A stretch of 64,000 nucleotides of DNA from an uncultured Lachnospiraceae bacterium (lineage in GTDB: Bacteria; Bacillota; Clostridia; Lachnospirales; Lachnospiraceae), in contig CAKRJH010000002.1 in NCBI GenBank assembly GCA_934351255.1, positions 192,942-256,941 on the forward strand, given 5' to 3'. Of the stretch, positions 33,790 to 42,438 are shown in pieces. Both the position numbers and the translations under genes were made by a program. Numbering within the stretch: the first letter of the stretch is position 1; every line of letters starts with the position of its first letter. Below the pieces are notes generated by a model. It saw nothing but the letters and a program-made list of their open reading frames with translations. It was not told the origin of the DNA and did not search any database.

Positions 33790-36700
33790 TCAACCCTTTT
33801 TGATCTTCATGGATTTCTTGTATCCTGTCTTGGAACTAAAGAGTTTTTTGTAATTCTTCAGGCATTTCTTGTTGCAGGTGATCACAGCCTTGGATGCAAT
33901 ACCCTGAATTGCCTTTGCACCTACCTTTTTCAGGCTTGTGCTCTTGATCTTGATCTTCTTTAAGCTGCTGCACTTGAAGAATGCTTTCTTTCCGATCGTG
34001 GTCACATTCTTTCCGATGACAACACTCTTGAGCTTTTTGTTCTTGGCAAATGCATTGTCTGCTACCCCAGTCACTTTGTAGGTGATCTTCTGCGTTCCCA
34101 CAGTGATAGTCACCTGATCCGGAACAGTCACGCTGGAAGCCTTTGCATTGACCGGTGCCCGGTATGTCACGGTCTGCGCCGCTGCGTCAGTTACAGTGTA
34201 GTCTGCTGTGCCATCGCTCACGGACTGTCCATTCTGCGGGGTCGGCTCCTGTGTCTGCTGTGCCGGTGCAGGTGCCGGCGTCTGAGTCTGCTGTGGCTCC
34301 TGCGTCTGCTGTGGCTCCTGTGTCTGTAAAGGCTCCTGTGTTGGCTCTGCCGGTACCTCCCCGTATGTATCAGACAGGATACCTACGGTATCGACATATA
34401 AGGTTCCTGATACCAGTTCAATCTGTACGGTATGTGTTCCGTAAGACAGTCCATTCAGAGAGTAGATCGTCTGGTTATCATTTTTGGTGGCATAGGTATC
34501 TGCTTCCTCTGCCACATTGCCGTCTACGGTCACACGGATCTTACAGCTCTTCTTGGCAGCCGCCAGAAGTTCCAGTCCGGTACCCTCAAAGGTGTAAGTC
34601 AGCGTTGCTCCTTTCTGGCTGGTAGATGACATACTTCTCTGATAGCAGTACATGCCGCAGCCGTCAAATCTTGCCCATCCATCGCTGTAGACCAGCTTTG
34701 CATTCTTCTGCTCTGTCAGATCATAGGTCTCCATGTTGTCCAGAAGCTCTGAGTAATATGGAGCAGTTCCTGCGATCTTGGTCACTTTCAGGTTGTCAAA
34801 CTGTGTGAAACTGTAATTGCTTCCAAGTCCCACACGTCCGGAAGTGATCGGAGTTTCATCCACATAGACAGCCAGTTCTTTTCCATTGACAGACGCCGTG
34901 ATCGTTGCGCCATTGCCGGACAGGGAAAGGTTGTTCCATGCCCCGCTTCCCGCCTGGAAGCCATCTGCCTCTGTCAGAGTACCTGTGGCAACCGCCTTGG
35001 TCAGACGATACAATGTCCACTCACCGGTCGGATCCAGACGTAAGGTATATCCCGCACTGGCGGTCAGTTTCTGGCTGCTGCCGTACTGACGGATCGCTAC
35101 TGCCGCGTAAGACTTGCTGGCCGTAGATTCAAAGTTCACATCGACAGATGCGGTGTAGTTTGCCCAGCGGAAGTCACCGATCAGCACGGTGGCATCTCCT
35201 GCACTCCAGGTAGATCCTACTCCCATCGTTTCCTTGTCAAGCTGCTGGCGCAGCACATGATTGCCGGACTCTGTCAGGTAAGATTCAAAGGCGCCATTGA
35301 CATTATGTCCATATCTGACGCTGGCACCCTGCTGGCCGCCTCTCATGTCCATGTACTCATCACTGTACTCAAAGTCATCTGCATACAGGGTTCCATCGCC
35401 CTGATCTACATCCAGAACATTACGCTCGGTGTCTTTTGGAAGAGCCAGTTCCTCTTTCTCTTCCTGAGACAGTTCCAGCGTCGTTACGGTCACGGTGCTG
35501 TATGGTTTTACGGTAAAGGTGTAGGTTCCGTCTTTTGCTTCAACGGTTCCCAGATCCTTCATGTAATTCTCATCATAAGCTCCATCATCAGCCGCTCTGG
35601 TCTCCCACAGCTCCAGTTTCTGATTCTCATCCAGCTTCATATTCTCCACAGATAAGGTGTAGTTCTGTGTATAATCGCTGTCATTGACAATCATCGTTGA
35701 GAAGTCATCCTTGGTCGGTGCAGCTAATGTAATGTAGTTGGCTCCACCGTTTCGTCCATTGACCGGATTGGTTCCGTCTGCGCTGGTCTTGCTGGCAGAT
35801 ACAACACCTCTCCAGATGCCCTCTGTATTGTCTTCATTTTCCCAGCCGGTCTTTGCAAATCTGGCAAGATGCTCCAGAATCAGAAGGCCGGTGTCATAAT
35901 GCATATATCCGGACCATGGATCTCTGGCACTGACCAGTTCCTTAAATGAATACTGACCGCCCTCATAGAAGGAACCGATGGCCGGCTGATAGATGATGTG
36001 GGATCTTCTGGACTCTACAAATCCCTTGATAAAGGTATTGCCCATCTCCAGAGCACTTCCGGTTCCACCAATGCTTCCGCTGATGTCTGCATCAAATGTG
36101 CCGTCCTTGGAATTGTTGCTTGGTCTGAAGTAGGAATTGGAGAATGTCGCCTGTGCCTCACTGTTCCATACTTCCTTGTCAACCTCGTCGGCCAGCCACT
36201 TCATGCGTCCCTTGGTATCATCCCATGGGCTGTAGTGATAACCCACCACGTCGGTGGCATCCATAAATTCCTGATCCTGCTGCAGATTGTAAGCAACAGA
36301 GTCTGATACTGTGCCTGACTCATCACTGATCACCAGTTTGATCTTATGGTATGCTGCCAGCGCATCCGCATCCGGGATCGTGGTCTCGTCTTCCTGCGCG
36401 ATCCATTTGGCCCACTGCTTGGTGTTGGCAGGATCTCCTGTCTCACTCCACCTCTCATTGGTATTAGGATTGATATAATCTACCATGTAACCATAGGTCT
36501 CATACGCTGCCAGGATGGATTCCTTATACCACTGATACTGCTTTTGGGCTGTATTAGCCCAGGCAGGTGCACACCATTTCAGGATGCTGACCTTCACCTT
36601 TGGGTTTACCTTTTTGGCATCCGCCGCAAGCTGCCAGGACGGATCTCTGGTCACATTGGCCTTCTCATCCTGTGTTCTCTTGGTACAGGTCTGCGCGCCG

Positions 36701-37062
36701 GTGGATGTATTCCTGTCATTGCCCATCTCCAGTTTGACATGGTTCATGATCGGACGATCTCCGCCAAACAGATACTGGATCAGCTGGTTGTAAGCCTCCG
36801 GATGTTCTACCTTGTAATCCATCAGCAGATCGCTGGTGGAATTGCCGGAAAGAAGTCCGAAGCCCTTAAACGTCAGACCATTGACACTGTCTGTCCGGAT
36901 GTCATCTCCGTTCAGATGCACTTCACAATCCTGCGTCTTAACCTCCTGGGCACTGACCCTGGCGGTTGCAGGTGATACCCCGGGAATACTGCTCATCACC
37001 ATCACTGCACTAAGCACCCCCGCTCCAATTCGTCGTAATGTTTTTTTCACATTCTCCTCCAT
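33790..37062 (-). CDS. Secreted GH59-family (galactocerebrosidase-like) glycosidase with LRR tail
   Basis: About 1090 residues. Signal peptide 1-38. A TIM-barrel region (45-340) follows the GALC pattern: GFGLLSGNSTSDLLMDY, HVKLEMGNDRNTSTGAQ, LKWCAPAWAN, then N202-E203-R204 as probable acid/base and N300-S301-E302 as probable nucleophile (VWNSEA). A beta-sandwich (345-535) and a LamG-like domain (545-760) complete a GALC-like layout. A small beta domain, a Gln/Pro/Thr linker (about 885-935) and a BspA-type leucine-rich repeat follow. Known GH59 enzymes release beta-galactose from galactosylceramide; the substrate here is not known. The GTG at residue 5 may be the true start. Confidence 0.85.
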   Translation of the reverse strand: MEENVKKTLRRIGAGVLSAVMVMSSIPGVSPATARVSAQEVKTQDCEVHLNGDDIRTDSVNGLTFKGFGLLSGNSTSDLLMDYKVEHPEAYNQLIQYLFGGDRPIMNHVKLEMGNDRNTSTGAQTCTKRTQDEKANVTRDPSWQLAADAKKVNPKVKVSILKWCAPAWANTAQKQYQWYKESILAAYETYGYMVDYINPNTNERWSETGDPANTKQWAKWIAQEDETTIPDADALAAYHKIKLVISDESGTVSDSVAYNLQQDQEFMDATDVVGYHYSPWDDTKGRMKWLADEVDKEVWNSEAQATFSNSYFRPSNNSKDGTFDADISGSIGGTGSALEMGNTFIKGFVESRRSHIIYQPAIGSFYEGGQYSFKELVSARDPWSGYMHYDTGLLILEHLARFAKTGWENEDNTEGIWRGVVSASKTSADGTNPVNGRNGGANYITLAAPTKDDFSTMIVNDSDYTQNYTLSVENMKLDENQKLELWETRAADDGAYDENYMKDLGTVEAKDGTYTFTVKPYSTVTVTTLELSQEEKEELALPKDTERNVLDVDQGDGTLYADDFEYSDEYMDMRGGQQGASVRYGHNVNGAFESYLTESGNHVLRQQLDKETMGVGSTWSAGDATVLIGDFRWANYTASVDVNFESTASKSYAAVAIRQYGSSQKLTASAGYTLRLDPTGEWTLYRLTKAVATGTLTEADGFQAGSGAWNNLSLSGNGATITASVNGKELAVYVDETPITSGRVGLGSNYSFTQFDNLKVTKIAGTAPYYSELLDNMETYDLTEQKNAKLVYSDGWARFDGCGMYCYQRSMSSTSQKGATLTYTFEGTGLELLAAAKKSCKIRVTVDGNVAEEADTYATKNDNQTIYSLNGLSYGTHTVQIELVSGTLYVDTVGILSDTYGEVPAEPTQEPLQTQEPQQTQEPQQTQTPAPAPAQQTQEPTPQNGQSVSDGTADYTVTDAAAQTVTYRAPVNAKASSVTVPDQVTITVGTQKITYKVTGVADNAFAKNKKLKSVVIGKNVTTIGKKAFFKCSSLKKIKIKSTSLKKVGAKAIQGIASKAVITCNKKCLKNYKKLFSSKTGYKKSMKIKKG

Positions 37063-37076
37063 TCCAGAGAGTTCAT
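37047..37076 (-). other. Nine-codon leader ORF overlapping the GH59 start
   Basis: ATG at 37074-37076 opens MNSLEWRRM and its TGA overlaps an in-frame GTG (codon 5) of the GH59 gene as GTGA. AAGGAGAAGGAAG lies upstream of this ATG, whereas the GH59 ATG itself has a weak site. Suggests stop-start coupling; unproven. Confidence 0.4.
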
Positions 37077-37106
37077 TGCTCTCTTCCTTCTCCTTGATAT
37101 GAAATC

Positions 37107-37156
37107 AAAAAAACACCGTGTTACTTATAAGCCAAGTATAAGATAACACGGTGTTT
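37107..37156 (-). terminator. Long palindrome: AraC-operon terminator overlapping the GH59 promoter
   Basis: AAACACCGTGTTA (37111-37123) pairs with TAACACGGTGTTT (37144-37156), continued inside by CTTATA/TATAAG, and followed on the minus strand by a T run (37107-37113). Contains the -10 of the GH59 promoter, so it may also act as an operator. Confidence 0.7.
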
Positions 37157-37163
37157 CCTACAA
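37135..37163 (-). promoter_or_regulatory. Promoter of the GH59 gene
   Basis: TTGTAG (37158-37163), spacer 17, TATACT (37135-37140) on the minus strand. The -10 lies in the centre of the long palindrome. Confidence 0.6.
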
Positions 37164-37197
37164 TCTGAAATTTTTTTAAACTCTCAAAATATGAACA

Positions 37198-38025
37198 TCA
37201 TTCCGACCGCGTACTCGTACTCTTCCGATATTCCCTGGGCGAGCATCCCTCGATATCTTTGAAGACCTGTCCAAAATAAGTCGGATTGGAATAACCTACC
37301 AGTTGTCCGATCTTCGCCACCGGATAATCCGTGGTATACAGCAGGGATTTGGCTCTGGCGATCCGTTTTCTGGCCAGATACTCCAGCGGCCGCATCCCAA
37401 ACTCCTTCTTAAATACACGGCACAGGTGCTGCTGCGTAATTCCACAGCTTTCTGCCAGTTCACCCAGTGCAATATCCTCGGAAAAATGATCATCCATGTG
37501 GATCAACGCCTGACTGATCACGGTATCTCCCCGGTCATTGCCGGTAAGCAGCATACGTCGTACCGCCATAATATACTCATATACCAGCACCGAGCAGCGC
37601 TCCTCCGCATGAACCGGATCCCTGGCTGCCGCCAGGATCCGGCCAAACATCCGGGTAATCTCCTCCATCGAAGACAGTTTCTTAAACATATAGTCAGGAA
37701 ACCCAAGATTCGTCATCATGTCGGAAAGATATTCTCCGCGGAATACCATCCAGCACGTCTTCCAGTGATTTCGCAGTGGATAGTACTCATGAACCACGCC
37801 GCTGGCCACATAAAACAATGTCCCGGGTTTCGCCTCATACTTCTTTCCATCCACGCGTATCCGCCCCTCTCCCTCGAGGGTGAACAGGATCTGATGGGAC
37901 ACCAGTCCCTGTTCTCTGATGATATGATATTCCGGATCTGTCACGCCAATGCCGGACAGATAGACCGGAAATCCGGTCTGTCTCGCCAGCACCGGATAAA
38001 TACTGATCAGTGGCAGTTTTGTCAT
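37198..38025 (-). CDS. AraC-family transcriptional regulator
   Basis: 275 residues: an N-terminal cupin-like sensing domain (EGEGRIRVDGKKYEAKPGTL) and a C-terminal double helix-turn-helix (ALGELAESCGITQQHLCRVF and KIGQLVGYSNPTYFGQVFK). This sugar-sensing type often controls adjacent glycosidases; the GH59 gene is the next gene downstream. The start overlaps the stop of the upstream ABC gene by 4 bases, so it is also the last gene of the MarR-ABC-ABC operon. Ligand unknown. Confidence 0.9.
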   Translation of the reverse strand: MTKLPLISIYPVLARQTGFPVYLSGIGVTDPEYHIIREQGLVSHQILFTLEGEGRIRVDGKKYEAKPGTLFYVASGVVHEYYPLRNHWKTCWMVFRGEYLSDMMTNLGFPDYMFKKLSSMEEITRMFGRILAAARDPVHAEERCSVLVYEYIMAVRRMLLTGNDRGDTVISQALIHMDDHFSEDIALGELAESCGITQQHLCRVFKKEFGMRPLEYLARKRIARAKSLLYTTDYPVAKIGQLVGYSNPTYFGQVFKDIEGCSPREYRKSTSTRSE

Positions 38026-39959
38026 GCCAGTTGTTCTCCTTCCATTTTTCCGGTATAGAGCTGATAATACTTGCCCTTCATACTGATAAGCTGATCATGG
38101 GTGCCGCGCTCAATGATGCGTCCCTGCTCCAGAACCATAATACAGTCACTGTTCTTAACTGTGGACAGACGATGCGCGATCACAAACGTCGTGCGTCCCG
38201 CCATCAACTGATCCATACCATCCTGTACCAGTTTTTCCGTTCTGGTATCAATGGAACTCGTCGCCTCATCCAGGATCAATGCCGGCGGATTGGCGATGGC
38301 TGCCCTGGCAATGGCCAGAAGCTGTCTCTGTCCCTGACTCAGGTTTGCTCCGTCACCGGTCAGCATCGTATCATAGCCCTGTGGCAGATACTTGATAAAG
38401 CTGTCGGCATTGGCCAGCTTTGCGGCAGCCTCCACCTCCGCGTCCGTGGCATCCAGCTTTCCATAGCGGATATTATCACGGACGGTTCCGGTAAACAGAT
38501 GGGTATCCTGCAGAACGATTCCCAGAGAATGTCTCAGATCTTCTTTGCGGATCTTGTTGATATTGATTCCATCGAAACGGATCTTTCCGTCCTGAATATC
38601 ATAGAAACGGTTGATCAGATTGGTGATCGTCGTCTTGCCCGCACCGGTGGCACCGACAAACGCGATCTTCTGACCCGGTTTTGCAAAGATCTCCACATCA
38701 TGGAGAACGATCTTGTCGTCATTATAGCCAAAATCTACATGATCGAAGACCACATCTCCCTGTAACTGCTGATACGTCACAGTGTCGGTATCCTTATGGT
38801 AATGCTTCCATGCCCATTTTCCGGTGCGCTCTTTGGACTCTGTGATCGTGCCATCCTCTGCCACATTGGCGCGGACCAGTGTGACGTAGCCTTCGTTGAC
38901 CTCCGGCTGTTCATCGAGCAGTTCGAAGACACGGTCGGCTCCTGCCAGCGCCATCACAATACTGTTCAACTGCATGCTGACCTGATTGATCGGCATGCTG
39001 AAGGATTTGTTAAAGGTCAGGAAACTGACCAGTTTACCGATGGTAAATCCTCCGATTCCGCGCAATGCAAGCACACCACCGATCATCGCACACAGCACAT
39101 AACTGAGATTGCCAAGCTGTGCATTGATCGGCCCCATGACATTGGCATAGGTATTCGCCTGATCCGCACTGTGGAAAAGTGCATCGTTCTTTGCGACAAA
39201 ATCCTCCACGCTCTTGTCCTCATGACAGAACACCTTTACGACCTTCTGTCCTTCCATCATCTCCTCAATATAACCGTTGACGGCACCCAGATCCTTCTGC
39301 TGCTGCAGGAAAAAGCGTCCGGACAGTCCGGCCACCTTGGCTGTCACGATCAATGTCACACCAACCATCAACAGCGTGACAATCGTCAACGGGATGTTCA
39401 GCACTACCATAGAGATCAGTACACTCACGATCGTGATCGCACTGTTGACCAGCTGAGGGAAACTCTGGCTGATCATCTGGCGCAGCGTATCAATATCATT
39501 GGTATAGATGGACATGATATCGCCGTGAGCGTGGGTGTCAAAATACTTGATTGGAAGGGACTCCATGTGTACAAACAGGTCATCACGAAGTTTCTGCATG
39601 GTTCCCTGTGTCACCGTGACCATGATCCGGTTGTAGATCCAGGTAAATGCCACACCGATCAGATAGAATCCTGCCACCTGCATGATCTTATGCAGAAGCG
39701 GTGTAAAATCCTGTCTTCCGCTGGAAAGCAGAAGCGGTTTGATATAATCATCGATCAGTGACTGGATAAACATGGTTCCCTGCACATTAGCAAGGACACT
39801 GATAAAAATACCGATGATCACGACGATCAGATGATATTTGTAGTTCTGCCCGACATACTTGATCAGGCGCATCATAATCTTTCCCGGGTTCTTGACTTTC
39901 CGGCCGGGTGCACCCATGCGCCCTCTGCCGGCATGTCCCGGTCTTCTTGTCTGTGCCAT
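38022..39959 (-). CDS. ABC exporter half-transporter (permease-ATPase), partner 2
   Basis: 645 residues: a basic N-terminal tail (about 35), six membrane helices, then an ATPase domain. Walker A GATGAGKTT, Walker B LILDEATSSID with the catalytic Glu, and signature LSQGQ (degenerate from LSGGQ). About 40 residues between helices and the Walker A appear as an insert (SKERTGKWAWKHYHKDTD). Type IV multidrug/lipid exporter family. It follows the other half by 14 bases and forms the second subunit of a heterodimer of BmrCD/TM287-288 type. Substrate unknown. Confidence 0.93.
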   Translation of the reverse strand: MAQTRRPGHAGRGRMGAPGRKVKNPGKIMMRLIKYVGQNYKYHLIVVIIGIFISVLANVQGTMFIQSLIDDYIKPLLLSSGRQDFTPLLHKIMQVAGFYLIGVAFTWIYNRIMVTVTQGTMQKLRDDLFVHMESLPIKYFDTHAHGDIMSIYTNDIDTLRQMISQSFPQLVNSAITIVSVLISMVVLNIPLTIVTLLMVGVTLIVTAKVAGLSGRFFLQQQKDLGAVNGYIEEMMEGQKVVKVFCHEDKSVEDFVAKNDALFHSADQANTYANVMGPINAQLGNLSYVLCAMIGGVLALRGIGGFTIGKLVSFLTFNKSFSMPINQVSMQLNSIVMALAGADRVFELLDEQPEVNEGYVTLVRANVAEDGTITESKERTGKWAWKHYHKDTDTVTYQQLQGDVVFDHVDFGYNDDKIVLHDVEIFAKPGQKIAFVGATGAGKTTITNLINRFYDIQDGKIRFDGININKIRKEDLRHSLGIVLQDTHLFTGTVRDNIRYGKLDATDAEVEAAAKLANADSFIKYLPQGYDTMLTGDGANLSQGQRQLLAIARAAIANPPALILDEATSSIDTRTEKLVQDGMDQLMAGRTTFVIAHRLSTVKNSDCIMVLEQGRIIERGTHDQLISMKGKYYQLYTGKMEGEQLA

Positions 39960-39973
39960 ATCGCTCCTCCTCT

Positions 39974-41716
39974 CTATGCCGGTTCATCAAAATCACCGGA
40001 GCCGGAGGTCTGCGCCTCATAGATCTCACGGTAGATTTCATTGTCTGCCAACAGTTCCTCATGGGTACCATACCCGTCAATGCGTCCGTCTTCCAGGACA
40101 ATGATATGATCCGCATCCTGCACACTGGAAATTCTCTGTGCGATGATGAGCTTGGTGGTACCCGGTATCTCACGGGCAAACGCCCGGCGGATCTTCGCAT
40201 CGGTTGCGGTGTCGACCGCACTGGTGGAATCGTCCAGGATCAATACCTTTGGTTTCTTCAGCAATGCCCTGGCAATACACAATCTCTGTTTCTGTCCGCC
40301 GGATACATTGGTACCGCCCTGTTCAATATGGGTGTTATATCCCTCCGGCATGCGGTCGATAAACTCATCCGCACATGCCAGACTGCAGGCATGTTTGCAC
40401 TCCTCCAACGTCGCGTTCTCATCGCCCCATCGGAGGTTGTCGAGAATGGATCCCGAGAACAGCACATTTTTCTGCAATACCACGGCCACCTGATTACGAA
40501 GTGTCTCCAGATCATATTCCCGGACATCACGTCCCCCCAGGTATACCGTGCCCTCAGAAGTGTCATACAGACGGCTGACCAGAGAGACCAGGCTGGTCTT
40601 TCCGCTTCCGGTCCCACCGATGATTCCGACGGTCTCTCCGGAGCGGATGTTCAGATTGATATCCTTGAGGACATATTCCTGTGCCCCTTTCTGATACCCA
40701 AACTGTACATGGTCGAAGCGGATGCTTCCATCCGTCACTTCATATACCGGTTCCTCCGGATTTTTGATATCTGCTTCCTCACTGAGAACCTCAGCAATAC
40801 GTTCTCCACTTGCCACACTCATGGTTATCATAACAAACACGAAAGACAGCATCATCAGATTCATCAGAATACTCATACAATATGCCAGAAGTGCTGCCAG
40901 GTTTCCTGTGGTCAGATCCCCGGCTACGATCATCTTGGCGCCAAGCCAGCTGATCAGAAGGATACAGGTATATACCGTAAACTGCATGACCGGTGCATTC
41001 AGGCAGATCATCGCCTCAGCCTTGGTAAAGAGTTTGCGCACATTGGCACTGGCTCTGGTAAATTTCTCTTTCTCATGATCCTCACGCACATAGGCTTTCA
41101 CGACGCGGATCGCAGACACATTTTCCTGCACGCTGGCATTCAGATCATCATACTTCTTGAAAATGCTCTGGAAATATTTGGTCGTACGGCTCACCAGAAT
41201 AAACAGGATCACACCCAGCAGAAGTACCGCGATCAGATAGACCGATGCGATCCGTGTATTGATTTTAAATGCCATGACCATCGCACAGATCAGGCTGACC
41301 GGCGCTCTCATGCACATACGCAGGATCATCTGGTATGCATTCTGCACGTTAGTGACATCCGTGGTCAGACGGGTGATCAGTCCCGCCGTACTGAACTTGT
41401 CAATGTTGGAAAAACTAAAGGTCTGTATATTCTCATACATAGACTGCCTGAGGTTCCGGGCAAACCCTGTCGATGCCCTGGCACCCAGCTTACCTCCCAT
41501 AAACCCAAAAAACAGACTGAACAGGGCAGCTACGATCATCCAGCCCCCCATCACATAGATATGACGCATATTTCCCGCCTGTACACCGTCATCGACGATC
41601 GACGACATCATCAGCGGAATGATCGTCTCCATGATAACTTCCAGGATCATGAATACCGGCGTCATGATCGACTCTGCCGTATATCCCTTGACCCGTCTCA
41701 ACAGTATCGTTATCAT
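39974..41716 (-). CDS. ABC exporter half-transporter (permease-ATPase), partner 1
   Basis: 580 residues: six membrane helices (1-310) and an ATPase domain with Walker A GGTGSGKTS, signature VSGGQ and Walker B VLILDDSTSAVD. The catalytic Glu after Walker B is Asp here, so this subunit carries the degenerate ATP site together with the LSQGQ signature of partner 2. Start overlaps the MarR stop by 4 bases. Probably exports a drug, peptide or lipid; substrate not visible. Confidence 0.93.
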   Translation of the reverse strand: MITILLRRVKGYTAESIMTPVFMILEVIMETIIPLMMSSIVDDGVQAGNMRHIYVMGGWMIVAALFSLFFGFMGGKLGARASTGFARNLRQSMYENIQTFSFSNIDKFSTAGLITRLTTDVTNVQNAYQMILRMCMRAPVSLICAMVMAFKINTRIASVYLIAVLLLGVILFILVSRTTKYFQSIFKKYDDLNASVQENVSAIRVVKAYVREDHEKEKFTRASANVRKLFTKAEAMICLNAPVMQFTVYTCILLISWLGAKMIVAGDLTTGNLAALLAYCMSILMNLMMLSFVFVMITMSVASGERIAEVLSEEADIKNPEEPVYEVTDGSIRFDHVQFGYQKGAQEYVLKDINLNIRSGETVGIIGGTGSGKTSLVSLVSRLYDTSEGTVYLGGRDVREYDLETLRNQVAVVLQKNVLFSGSILDNLRWGDENATLEECKHACSLACADEFIDRMPEGYNTHIEQGGTNVSGGQKQRLCIARALLKKPKVLILDDSTSAVDTATDAKIRRAFAREIPGTTKLIIAQRISSVQDADHIIVLEDGRIDGYGTHEELLADNEIYREIYEAQTSGSGDFDEPA

Positions 41717-42174
41717 AAACTCTCTTCCTCCTTACTCTTCTCGATATCTTCCATATTTTTCTCCAATCGCCTCAGGTACTCCTGCAGCTGCTCCAGGTCT
41801 TTTTCTGAAAAACCCCGGCAGAGCCTGCGCTCGAACTTCTGAGTGGACAGTTCCATCTGATGATGGATCTGTAGTGCCTTCTCGGTGAGGATCAGCTTCT
41901 TCAAGCGGGCATCGTATGCTACCGGTTCCCTCCGTACCATTCCCTTCTGTATCATAAGATCCACCACCTTGGACACCGTAGACCGGCTGATACAAAGGTC
42001 ACCCTCCAGATCTTTCTGGAAGACATCCTGCTCTCTGTGGTCATAAATATATCCGATGATCCACAGATTGCTCCGGCTGGCTTCGTCCAGATCCATCCTG
42101 CGGACCTGACGGTCGATCTGTCTGTGAATCCTGTGACTGACCCGGTTTAACTCTTTTCCTAAAGAGTCCTCCAT
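41713..42174 (-). CDS. MarR-family transcriptional repressor
   Basis: 153 residues, with the winged-helix core LEGDLCISRSTVSKVVDLMI and the wing region VRREPVAYDARLKKLILT. Typical repressor placed first in an operon with a drug-type ABC exporter, so it likely senses an exported compound and controls its own operon. ATG with GGGAGGTGATGGG upstream. A dyad between the promoter and the start is a candidate operator. Confidence 0.9.
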   Translation of the reverse strand: MEDSLGKELNRVSHRIHRQIDRQVRRMDLDEASRSNLWIIGYIYDHREQDVFQKDLEGDLCISRSTVSKVVDLMIQKGMVRREPVAYDARLKKLILTEKALQIHHQMELSTQKFERRLCRGFSEKDLEQLQEYLRRLEKNMEDIEKSKEEESL

Positions 42175-42211
42175 CCCATCACCTCCCGTATGTTCACACT
42201 TTGTTCATAAA

Positions 42212-42242
42212 TGTTTGACCTCGAACTGTTTCATATCAAACA
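42212..42242. promoter_or_regulatory. Candidate MarR operator dyad
   Basis: TGTTTGA (42212-42218) and TCAAACA (42236-42242), 7-base arms with 17 between, lying between the -10 box and the MarR start. Confidence 0.35.
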
Positions 42243-42255
42243 ATCATCTTACCCT

Positions 42256-42283
42256 ATTCTACTCATCTCACAGGGAATGTCAA
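42256..42283 (-). promoter_or_regulatory. Promoter of the MarR-ABC-ABC-AraC operon
   Basis: TTGACA (42278-42283), spacer 16, TAGAAT (42256-42261) on the minus strand. Confidence 0.7.
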
Positions 42284-42377
42284 CCATTATTCTGACATTT
42301 CATCCTTTTTTCATATTTTCAAAAATTTCAGAACACTTCCAAAATTCCCTCAAAAAACACCTCTGCTCCCACAACAG

Positions 42378-42413
42378 AAAAGAAGCTATGCACACTTCCG
42401 CATACATAGCTTC
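42378..42413 (-). terminator. Terminator of leuS
   Basis: GAAGCTATG (42405-42413 side) pairs with CATAGCTTC (42382-42390 side) around a 14-base loop, then TTTTC on the minus strand; 26 bases past the leuS stop. Confidence 0.75.
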
Positions 42414-42438
42414 CCGTTTCTTCATATTTTCATAGTTT

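Noticed and set aside
39908..41842. Long open frame on the plus strand opposite the ABC exporter genes
   Set aside because: It lies antisense to two clearly conserved genes, has no plausible ribosome binding site, and its His/Cys-rich sequence is a frame artefact.
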